Assembly: GCA_963422465.1 (NCBI GenBank)
Contig: OY730171.1
Location: 2,046,001-2,110,000 of the forward strand
Reading direction: 5' to 3'
DNA from: Lichina pygmaea
Taxonomy: Eukaryota > Ascomycota > Lichinomycetes > Lichinales > Lichinaceae
DNA: 64,000 nt
Part shown: positions 55,395 to 64,000 of the stretch, piece by piece
Numbering within the stretch: position 1 is the stretch's first letter
Layout of the letters: every line of letters starts with the position of its first letter
The notes under the pieces: generated by a model
Databases searched by the model: none
What the model saw: only the letters and a program-made list of their open reading frames with translations
Told to the model about the DNA's origin: nothing
Made by a program: the position numbers and the translations under genes

Positions 55395-57395
55395 ATGACG
55401 CAAGACGCCGATTCAGAAAAGATGGGGGCGTCCGAGTTGTCGCCGTCTGTTGGCTCGCCGCAGCCGCCGATCTACGGCGAGTCGTCACCGACCCAAGCCA
55501 GCCTCGGCGCCAGATTCGTCGACAGCTTCAGGCGCGATCCCAACGCGAGAACGGTGCCCAAGGGAACAGAGGTCCACGGCTACGACGCCGAGAGCGCCGC
55601 GAGAGCGACGGCCGAGTCGCCCTTGGCACGGAAGCTCAAGGGTCGACATCTGCAGATGATCGCCATCGGCGGCTCGATCGGTGCGTTTCCAAGTCCTCCT
55701 GGCTCGATCTGTGGCCTGTGCTGAGCCTCTTCCGCGTCCACAGGCACAGGTCTCTTCGTCGGCTCCGGAAGTGCTCTGGCGAACGGCGGTCCGGCGTCGC
55801 TTCTGATCGCCTTCGCCCTCATTGGCATCATGCTCTATTCCACGGTGCACGCGCTGGGCGAGATGGCCGTGTTGTTTCCCGTCGCCGGCTCTTTCTCGGC
55901 TTTCTCGACCCGCTTCCTCGACCCCGCCTGGGGGTTCGCCATGGGCTGGAACTACGCCATACAGTGGCTGGTCGTCCTGCCCCTCGAGATCGTCGCCGCC
56001 TCCATCACGGTGAACTACTGGAACGGCGGTAGGATCTCGAATGCGGCCTGGGTCGGCATCTTCTGGGCCCTGATTGTCGTCATCAACATGTTCGGCGTCA
56101 AGGGCTACGGAGAGGCTGAGTTTGTCTTTTCGATCGTCAAGGTCATCGCTGTCATTGGATTCATGTGAGTCTGGTCCTATGGTTCCTTCCGTGTCCTCGT
56201 CGTTTCGTCTGTCGAGCGGAGCGCCGAGCGCTGACATGCCATCCCCATCAGCATCCTTGGCATCATCATCAACTCCGGAGGGGGAAAGAATGACTATATC
56301 GGCGGCCGATTCTGGAAGGACCCCGGTGCGTTCAACAACGGCTTCAAGGGTTTTTCTAGCATCCTCGTGACCGCCGCCTTCTCCTTCGCCGGTACGGAAT
56401 TGGTGGGTCTGGCGGCGGCCGAGACGAGGAACCCGCGCAAGTCCTTGCCGACGGCCATCAAGCAGGTCTTCTGGCGCATCACCTTGGTAAGCGTAGCCCC
56501 CGATTCTGCCCTCCCGCCTTTGGCGTCCGATAACATTATCAAGCATACCCCGCTGATTGCAATTTTCCAGTTCTACATCGTCTCCCTGACAGTCGTAGGT
56601 CTCAACGTCCCCTACGACGACGCGAAGCTGCTGTCGGGCAAGTCGAGCGCCGACGCCACGGCCTCGCCCTTCGTCATCGCGATCAACAACGCCGGCATCG
56701 TCGGGCTCGACTCGGTCATGAACGTTGTGATCATGATCGCAGTGCTCTCGGTCGGCAACTCGTCCATCTACGGCTCGTCGAGGACGCTGGCCGCGCTGGC
56801 CGAGCAGCATCAAGCTCCACGCATCTGCGCGTACATCGACCGCAAGGGCCGGCCCCTTGTCGGCATCGGCATCGCCTCGGTTATAGGTCTGCTGGCCTTC
56901 GTGGCCGCGTCCCAGAAATCGGAGGATGTCTTCAACTGGCTGCTCGCCCTCTCGGGTCTGTCGTCGATCTTCACCTGGGGCTCCATCTGCCTCGCCCACA
57001 TCCGGTTCCGGCGCGCCTGGACGCTGCAGGGACACTCCTTGAAGGAGCTGGCCTTCCGATCACAGCCGGGCTTGATCGGGTCGTGGATCGGTTTCATCTT
57101 CAACGCGCTGGTGCTCGTCGCTCAGTTCTGGGTCGGGTTCGCGCCGATCGGGTACGGCAAGATGACGCCGTTGGCGCAGGTCGAGAATTTCTTCAAGGTC
57201 TACCTCGCCGTGCCCATCGTCATCCTCAGCTACATCGGCTACAAGATCTGGTACCGCACCCCGTTCATGCGCGCCGCCGACATGGATCTGCAGTCCGGCA
57301 TTCGCGAGCTCAACATCGCCGAGCTCGTCGCCGAGGAGAGAGCGGAACGCGCGACCTGGTCAGCCTGGAAGCGGGTGTACAAGTTCCTATGCTAA
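55395..57395 (+). CDS. Amino-acid permease, YAT family (Gap1/Dip5-like)
   Basis: Four exons, 55395-55680, 55744-56164, 56252-56486 and 56571-57395, giving 588 residues, the usual length. A cytoplasmic N-terminus of about 90 residues ends in LARKLKGRHLQMIAIGGSIG, the signature before helix 1. GTGLFVGSG follows, and about 12 membrane helices can be traced (for example PVAGSFSAFSTRFLDP; GWNYAIQWLVVLPLEI; NSSIYGSSRTLAALAEQ). It is a proton-coupled amino-acid importer of the plasma membrane. The substrate cannot be read from sequence; the VGLNVPYDD and FSFAGTELVGLAAAETRNPR motifs are general for the family. N-terminal Lys and Ser/Thr residues are likely targets of ubiquitin-dependent turnover. Intron 3 (84 bp) keeps the frame and has no stop, so retention would still give a protein. 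Confidence 0.94.
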
Positions 57396-58225
57396 ATTGA
57401 TGATTCTGTTCTTTTTCTTCTTCTTCTTCTTCTTTTTCATCATCTTCTTTGACTTGTCTCTCGAATATACGATCTGGATCATTTTCCGAACCGTGAACCA
57501 TTCTTAGCAGTGAGCGCGCGTTCGTTTCTGTTCGGCCCCAAGGAGCAGGAAAAGCAGGAAGAGCGCCGGAAGAGCGCCCGGGGGGGGGGGGCTGATCAAA
57601 AACCATCTTCGTCCATGACCCTTCTCGCTTACGAAAAGAGACGCGACCACACGTACTGTAAGAGACTCAAGGCCTAAAGCTGGATCTACTTCAAACAGAT
57701 GGGAACGGGATCTAGAAAAAAATCCCATCCACGTATCCTCCGTCCGACAGAATTGAAAGAAAGAAAAAAAAAGTGCCTTTGCGTTACCCACAGTTTCCGG
57801 GCTGGGGGGTGGGGGCCCTGTTTGACGTTGATCCTGCGTGGTGCCGCTGAGCGCTGCATGGATCCGCATAGTGCCTTTTAGAGCCTTTTTCGCTCCGAGG
57901 CAAACAATGGCTTCGTGACTTGATACAGTTGATTACGTAGCTAGTTCTCCCTAATCAATCAATCAATCAATCAATCAATCGGTCGTCACTCATCTTCTTC
58001 TTCTTCTTCTTCTTCTTCTCCCCGCTGCTCGCGACAGCGTTCCTAGTCGAACAGCGCCTGCCCACTCCACTCCACTCCCGGGGAGCTCCCGATGGTAAAA
58101 ATTACTTTCCTTGTCGGGGATCGCCTGTCGCTTTGAATCCAGATCGATTCTTTTTGACGTGTTCCCCCCGCTACAACTAAGAGACGGTGATTCAGGATGG
58201 CATCTCTTTTCGGTTTTGCGGAGAC

Positions 58226-58299
<74 letters not shown>

Positions 58300-58478
58300 A
58301 AAGGAGAGGATATGATAGCGAAAAGGATATGATCAAAAAAAAAAAAAAAAAGAAACAACAGCTGGAGAGGCGTCCAAGCTCTCACTACGATGGTATAGTG
58401 CGTATGTACTTTTGTATCATGTGAGCAGCCATCGCCGTACTGGTATTGCCCGCCGGGTTCGAACGGGACTATAAGGAC
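57396..58478. other. Intergenic stretch with microsatellites
   Basis: (TTC)n at 57417-57434, poly-G at 57581-57591, (AATC)n at 57951-57980, (TTC)n at 57994-58019, (AG)n at 58229-58299 and poly-A at 58336-58351. These may form part of the 3' ends of the two converging genes. No gene. Confidence 0.7.
58229..58299 (+). repeat. (AG)n microsatellite, about 35 units
   Basis: Almost uninterrupted AG dinucleotides. Confidence 0.95.
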
Positions 58479-59447
58479 TCATGAGGTCTCTTGCCCTTCT
58501 TGCCCCCTTCCTGCAGGGCCGTGCTTCCGACGGCGCTTCCGCTTCCTGGGAGCCTCGGATGCGTCGTCGGCTGGCTGGTGTTGCGCCTCGAGAGCCTCGT
58601 CACGGACTCGCTTTCTGGGCTTCTTCACGCTCAACGGGTTCGGCCCTTTGGGTCCTCTCTTCCTCTTCTTGGCGGTCGCCTCGTCCTGTGCTGTCGACGG
58701 CTTGATCCCGTCGATGGTACCCTCCAGGGTAACCCCGATGGTCGCGACGCTCGCCGTCTTTCGCTTCGAGGCGTCCGGTCCGGCTCTTTTGTCCTTGAGC
58801 ATCGCTCGGAATTTGCCCTTCTCGCTCCTCTCCCGCGCGTCCTCGGTGATGCGAGCCATCGGCTCCAGGATCATGACGCTCCGGTTGAGGTAGATCAGCG
58901 GCACTCCTGGTATCCTGCGCATCGCAGCCCGGACATCAAGCGATTGGCTGGCCACGACGTATCGATTTCTGTTCGTGCCGCTGCCTTTCGGGTCCACAAC
59001 GCCCTTGAGACATTCCAACGCTGTAAGAGGTTCTTTCAGGGTGTGATGGTTGCATCGTCGTCGTTCAAAGGTTTGGGCTAGCTCGACGAGCTCCGGCACC
59101 CGCGGTTCAGACACATACAGATGTCTCATGCAGCACTGTGTGATCACTGTACAAAGCATCAGCCAAGCAGGTCGAGTAGACTTGATCTTGTTGACTTGTT
59201 TCCCGTACATGGCTTGACCCTCCCATGCAGAGCCTTCTCGAGGTTGTGGACCAGGTCCATCGTAAATCGGCTGGCATCCTTGATGGTATCGGCGTCCACT
59301 ACACCAATTCTGTATCAGTACAGCTGTCACCGGTGCAATACCTCTGAACAGATGCTTACGCAGGACCTGATACGGCTCTCGAAAGCCGAACGCGATGCCA
59401 TATTGCTGGATTAGCTTGCGATACTGCTTGGATCTTTTCCCCCGCAT
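58479..59447 (-). CDS. UTP23: rRNA-processing protein Utp23 (small-subunit processome)
   Basis: Three exons, 59447-59360, 59298-59209 and 59146-58479, giving 281 residues. Starts MRGKRSKQYRKLIQQYG, as in the Fcf1/Utp23 family, then the PIN-like domain (PYQVLLDADTIKDASRF; DLVHNLEKALHG). The Cys/His set in ITQCCMRHLY and RRRCNHHTLKEPLTALEC fits the zinc finger typical of Utp23. Later motifs are NRYVVASQSLDVRAAMRRIP and GVPLIYLNRSVMILE. The C-terminal third is Lys/Arg-rich (KKRKRGPKGPNPLSVKKPRK), a nucleolar tail. Utp23 binds 18S pre-rRNA ES6 and helps release snR30 in the nucleolus; its PIN domain is not thought to cut RNA in yeast. Upstream in-frame codons before 59447 are not part of the family. 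Confidence 0.94.
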   Translation of the reverse strand: MRGKRSKQYRKLIQQYGIAFGFREPYQVLRKHLFRGIAPVTAVLIQNWCSGRRYHQGCQPIYDGPGPQPREGSAWEGQAMYGKQVNKIKSTRPAWLMLCTVITQCCMRHLYVSEPRVPELVELAQTFERRRCNHHTLKEPLTALECLKGVVDPKGSGTNRNRYVVASQSLDVRAAMRRIPGVPLIYLNRSVMILEPMARITEDARERSEKGKFRAMLKDKRAGPDASKRKTASVATIGVTLEGTIDGIKPSTAQDEATAKKRKRGPKGPNPLSVKKPRKRVRDEALEAQHQPADDASEAPRKRKRRRKHGPAGRGQEGQETS

Positions 59448-60334
59448 GTTGTTGGTCTGTTGGGACAGATGTTTTGGCAGACAGGGACCTTGCTCACGTG
59501 TTCCTGTCAAGGTGCGGTCCGTTCTCCGCGGGTCAACCTGGTCAGAGAAAGGTGTTGCAAATCAAATTGATATTCCTAGAATCTGTCGTGACTGGAACCG
59601 CTCACTCCAACTACTTCCAGTCTCAAGCCCCTACAAAAAGTTTTCTAGGCTGGTACAGCTTTGTATCGAAGTCCTACTGTACGGAAGGTACTCGTACGGA
59701 GTACTCCGTACCGTACCGTACAGGAGTACGTAACGTACTTGCGGTATCCTAAAACTCGTTGATTAGGGAAAGCTTACGAGGTACCAGAGCCTATCTAGTC
59801 ACCTGACCCTAGGGCAAAAACCTCCCCTTGGTAGGCGCCCTCCTACCTAGAAGCAATGAAACAAGGGGGGCGCAGGAATTGGTCCAGGGACTATATTACA
59901 ACCTTACGATAAGCTGAATATTTCAAAAAGAAGATGAAGATGCGCCTACAGAAGTACTTGAACCAGATCTGCATGTCATCCCACCACATGATACAACAAG
60001 CATCTAAAAGCATGTCCGACTTGACTTTCATCAAAAAGTCATATATATGTGCGCTGCTTGCGGGGCAAGCCGGTACAAGAAATTTTCAAAGGACCTTCGC
60101 CATGTAGTTCCTGTCCTGCCTTGCCCCAGCCGGGGTCTGATGAGGGTGTGGAACAAGGGAATTCCACACCCCCTTATACAGCCCTGACCAGTTGTTTTAG
60201 GCCCGCAAACCACTTGTTTTGTCAGGGAGAACAGAGGGTGAGAGCTCAGAAGCAAGTCAAGGGCTAATCGATCTGCTGTTGATCACAGCAGTTGGTGAAG
60301 CCGGGGCAGACTACTGCTGCTCGCAAGACTATCA
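59448..60334. other. Intergenic stretch with a degenerate dispersed repeat
   Basis: A palindrome-rich block of GTACGGAGTACTCCGTACC type lies at 59683-59735. A stretch at 59798-59877 resembles the interior of the MITE candidate near 27335-27445. A short inverted repeat (GGGTGTGGAA ... TTCCACACCC) lies at 60144-60173. No gene supported. Confidence 0.5.
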
Positions 60335-61637
60335 TCAGCCATGACCTTGCTGTCTGCACATGGCTGCCACAACGCTGATGTCATCAAGCTTCCCTGCCGT
60401 AGACGTCAATATCCATATCAATTCTTCGCCTGATGAAATCTCCCTCACCTCCCTCCATGGCCAGACCCTCTTCCACAGCGTGCTCCATGAACGGGCTCTC
60501 CGCAAAAGGGTCCTGTGCGATGACCCGTGCGGCAGCAACCAGTTCACGTGCGACAAACACCATCCGTCCTCCGATGGCTGCCTCACCGTGGTCCTGAAGC
60601 TGGTCTCCACCTTGGGCTTCCCACTTCTCCAGGCTGTCGACAACACTCTGTACAACTTCATGTTCCCAGAGGTTGTCGGTCACCCCGTCCGACATGGCCA
60701 AGACAACATCGTGCTCCTGGATCACGATGTGGCCGGAAACAGCATTCTTGGATGGGGTGTCGGGGCTGTTGGTGCCGAGCTGACGTGGGCAGTCAAACCA
60801 ATGCCACTGCTCGGTGGATCTGTAAACGACTGCCTGCTCCCGAGGCCGAAGTATCAACACCTTGGAATCACCAAGGTTTGTTACGTAGACCGCCGGCTGA
60901 CGATCTGGCTCATTGTTCGGATGGAGAATGGCAACACATGCCGTTGTCGTGCCTTGCCACTCCTCCAGAAACGACGTCGCCTCAACCGTCTTCTCATAGG
61001 CCTGTTGCAGATACTCGGTGGGATTCAGAGTCGATCCAGACGCGGACGCCTGCAATGCCTGATCCACCTCCAATGCCCAAAAATGAAGTATCAATCGTGA
61101 CCACAGACTGCCCATGGTCTGCCTAGTCAGCGGTACTACCAGCTGCAACAGGACGGTCTAATCAATCCAAAGTGCTTACGCGGCATGCCCATTGGGCCGC
61201 GTCGACCACGCACCAACGCCATCGTTCACGCCTATGTATCTCCGTGTTGCGAGGATGGCATCATCCCCGTTCGTGCAGCCTCGAATTCTCGGGCCTTTGA
61301 TGAGCCTTCGCAGACGCCGGAGCTGCTCCTGGACGTCAGGCGTGCCATGCCGGTCCGGGAGAGGATCGGATGCGAGAGCGTCAAAGAGTGGGGGAAAGGG
61401 ACGGGTAGTCCGCTTTGCGAAGAGGCCATAGCCTGTCTCGAAGAAGAAGCCAAAACCGTGACGGCCATCGGGCAAGGTGCTCAATTGCCTCTTCAATGCA
61501 GATGTCGTGATAGCCAGCCTCGGTCGTCGCGGTTCTCTAGAGAAGGAACAGGTCGCAGAGTATGATCCAACGAAAGTCGATGTCGAGGCTCTCGCTCGAT
61601 GGCAGTTGCGAGAGGGTCTGCACCTCATGAAACTCAT
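60335..61637 (-). CDS. PP2C-type protein phosphatase, PTC7/AZR1-like (probably mitochondrial)
   Basis: Three exons, 61637-61180, 61107-60449 and 60393-60335, giving 391 residues. The Arg/Ser/Thr-rich first 50 residues look like a mitochondrial presequence. The conserved N-terminal block GFGFFFETGYGLFAKR leads to the first metal-binding motif (IGVNDGVGAWSTRPNGHA). The junction restores GHAA | LWSRLILHFWALEV. Further PP2C motifs are YVTNLGDSKVLILR, VLAMSDGVTDNLW and, in the last short exon, GKLDDISVVAAM with the late metal-binding Asp. Without that 59-bp exon the protein would lose this motif. The family removes phosphate from Ser/Thr with Mg/Mn; yeast Ptc7 acts on coenzyme Q biosynthesis in mitochondria. 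An additional upstream exon cannot be excluded. Confidence 0.88.
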
Positions 61638-62038
61638 CTATGCCGCGGGCTTGGTACTCTGGCGGTGGCGTCATCGATGTCGGGGATCCGACTTGTCCAG
61701 GGCCAGACGGACGAGCTTTCCCAGTAGCATGCGTCAACCAGCATCAAGACACCCCTCTGGGTTCTAGACCAGCTCATCGAACAGGGTAAGATGGTATTAC
61801 ATGTGCGTACGTACAGTACTTTTGTCCCGAAATGTCTCCCAACTGGGAGAAAATAGTAAATAATAATTACTGGGAGATTGATGTGATGTCTGTACGTTAC
61901 GTACTGGCCCTGCACTGCCCTACTCCTGGCCCGTAGCCCTGTCACCTGACTGTCAACAATTAGCTGGAATGGGTCGGTTCACCCTACGTAAGTGCCAAAC
62001 ATCAACAGCCATCTCTCGATCTTTCCAGAGTCGAAATC
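61638..62038. promoter_or_regulatory. Divergent promoter region between the PP2C gene and LEU2
   Basis: 401 bp between diverging starts. A CGTACGTACAGTAC motif is at 61807. No Leu3-type site (CCGGNNCCGG) was seen on either strand. Confidence 0.55.
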
Positions 62039-63606
62039 ATGCCATCGTACAATATCGTAGTCTTCCCGGGGGATCACTGTGGCCCAGAGGTAAGGGACCA
62101 CTATATCACAAGCATCTTGAGTTGAACTGGCTAGGCTCAAGACTTGTCACATTCTAGGCCATGGCTAACTTGCGTCTCACCGCCGGGACTTTAACATAGG
62201 TTATCAGGGAAGCTCTAAAGGTGAGAGACAACTGCGTGACATCCCCTGAAAGAATATCGCGGTCTTTTACTGAGCTTGTCTATTTTACAGGTTCTGAATG
62301 TCGTCCAACAAGAACGAGCAGATGTGCAGATCAACCTCTCGGAGCTCTTACTTGGAGGCGTAAGCGCTTCTACCTCGATCAAAGCTGTCCCCGGCAGCCC
62401 CTGCTGACCGGGTCAAGTAGGCGTCGATTGACGCTACGGGTTCACCCCTCACGGACGACGCGCTTGCTGCCGCAAAACAAGCCGATGCGGTGCTGTTGGG
62501 AGCCATAGGCGGACCGGTCAGTGTCCCGTCCTTGATGCCTGCACATCTACCTCTCCATGCGCTCCTTGTGCATCTCTATATATCGAAGAGAGAAATGAAT
62601 GGCTTGCAGACCTCACTAAGTACAGGTGTGTTTCTGCAGGAATGGGGAACCGGTACTGTGAGGCCCGAACAAGGACTTTTACGACTTCGAAAGGAGATGC
62701 AAGCTTTTGGGAATATCCGGCCTTGCAACTTTGCATCCGAGAGTCTGCTGTCCATCTCCCCGCTGCGCGACCATGTATGTCGTGGCGTGGACTTCACCGT
62801 CGTTCGAGAGCTCACCGGAGGCATCTACTTTGGAGCTCGGAAGGAGGCGGAGCCAAGTGCCGGACAAGAGGAAGAGGCGTGGGATACCGAGCGGTATACC
62901 CGTCCTGAGATCGAGCGCATTACCCGGTTGGCCGGGCATCTGGCGCAGCGACACGACCCGCCATTGGCCGTTTCGAGCCTGGACAAGGCCAACGTGCTCG
63001 CGTCGTCCCGGTTATGGCGTCGCGTCGTGTCGGAGATCATGGCGAAGGAGTTTCCGAGCGTCAAGATCAGCCACCAGCTGATCGATTCGGTGGCGATGCT
63101 CATGGTCAAAGACCCACGGTCTCTGAACGGCATAGTGCTGACCAGCAACCTCTTTGGGGACATTATCAGCGACGAGTCGAGCGTGATCCCCGGAAGCCTT
63201 GGTCTCTTGCCGAGCGCCAGCCTCGGCGCTGTTCCCGACAGGCAAGGATCTCGAGTGAAGGGGATCTACGAGCCCATCCACGGTGTGTTGGGGCCCTTTT
63301 CCCCTTTCGGAAAGCCACGCGCAACCAACGTCGCGCAAATGCTGACCCCCTCACGATACAGGCTCGGCCCCGGACATCTCGTCCAAGAACCTTGCGAACC
63401 CCATCGCAGCCATTCTATCCGTGGCGATGATGTTCCGCTACTCGCTGTCCCTGTCGGCCGAGGCCGAGGCGATCGAGGAGGCGGTGCGGGTCACTATCGA
63501 CAGCGGTGTTCGCACCAAGGACATTGGCGGCTCTTCGTCGACCACGGACGTTGGCGACGCGATCGCCGCAGAGCTGAGAACCATCCTGCAACGACAAGCC
63601 AAGTGA
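62039..63606 (+). CDS. LEU2: 3-isopropylmalate dehydrogenase (leucine biosynthesis)
   Basis: Six exons, 62039-62089, 62200-62220 (21 bp), 62291-62359, 62421-62516, 62640-63282 and 63362-63606, giving 374 residues. Motifs in order: [13 protein letters not shown] (usually GDGIGPE), [37 protein letters not shown], the dimer-interface Lys in [32 protein letters not shown] and [14 protein letters not shown]. It oxidises and decarboxylates 3-isopropylmalate to 2-oxoisocaproate with NAD, in the third step of leucine synthesis. DHCGPE in place of DGIGPE is unusual for the family. Filamentous fungi often carry two LEU2 paralogues; this could be the minor one. The micro-exon codes VIREALK exactly. Confidence 0.92.

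Positions 63607-64000
<394 letters not shown>

Noticed and set aside
55485-57035. 516-codon minus-strand open frame
   Set aside because: Antisense to the amino-acid permease, whose membrane helices and splice junctions are certain. Its Asp/Arg/Glu richness mirrors the hydrophobic codons on the other strand.

Overview
The window comes from a filamentous ascomycete (Pezizomycotina; the gene set and short introns fit a sordariomycete, but the species cannot be fixed). The evidence is genes with several 50-120 bp introns (GTxxGT ... YAG), fungal families (eisosome Lsp1-type protein, RCR- and PIN2-like membrane proteins, YAT amino-acid permease, tyrosinase, yeast-like LEU2), chromovirus-type Ty3 retroelements, and GC-rich genes set in TACGTAC-rich intergenic DNA.

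Layout. 1-16115 is a nest of retroelements. An old Ty3-type copy (C, minus strand, 16115 down past 237) is split by a second copy of the same family in the opposite orientation (A, 1730-13942, flanked by CATCT duplications). A is itself split by a young copy of another Ty3 family (B, 3250-8571, minus strand, LTRs that look identical) and by a 437-bp SINE with a tRNA-like head (11205-11641). A further LTR of the A/C family enters at the left edge (1-236). 16938-19546 (minus) is a large four-exon conserved-looking protein. 21755-24378 holds a divergent pair: the mRNA 3'-end factor RNA15/CstF64 and prohibitin PHB2. 24.4-34.6 kb is gene-poor and holds a MITE candidate, a minisatellite and a non-LTR retroelement tail. 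34630-37051 is a secreted tyrosinase. 37-39.8 kb is repeat-rich, with a second non-LTR tail. 39880-42509 holds proteasome beta5 (PRE2) and an eisosome protein. 43-49 kb looks accessory: a small Cys-rich protein (44029), a Tc1-like DNA-binding fragment, and a secreted protein (46617-47925) built of two 60-residue units, each cut by an intron at the same place. 49249-63606 returns to core genes: PIN2-like, RCR-like, amino-acid permease, UTP23, PP2C phosphatase and LEU2, ending in a (CT)n tract.

The core genes are housekeeping and do not form a pathway or cluster. The best candidate for something undescribed is the two-unit secreted protein at 46617-47925. Next is the set of three non-LTR insertions (11.2, 28.1 and 39.0 kb) that share a 3' tail. 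Exon boundaries below were read by eye from splice signals, phase and recalled family sequences. For every spliced model except the Lsp1-type gene, whose first exon is unresolved, total coding length is divisible by three.
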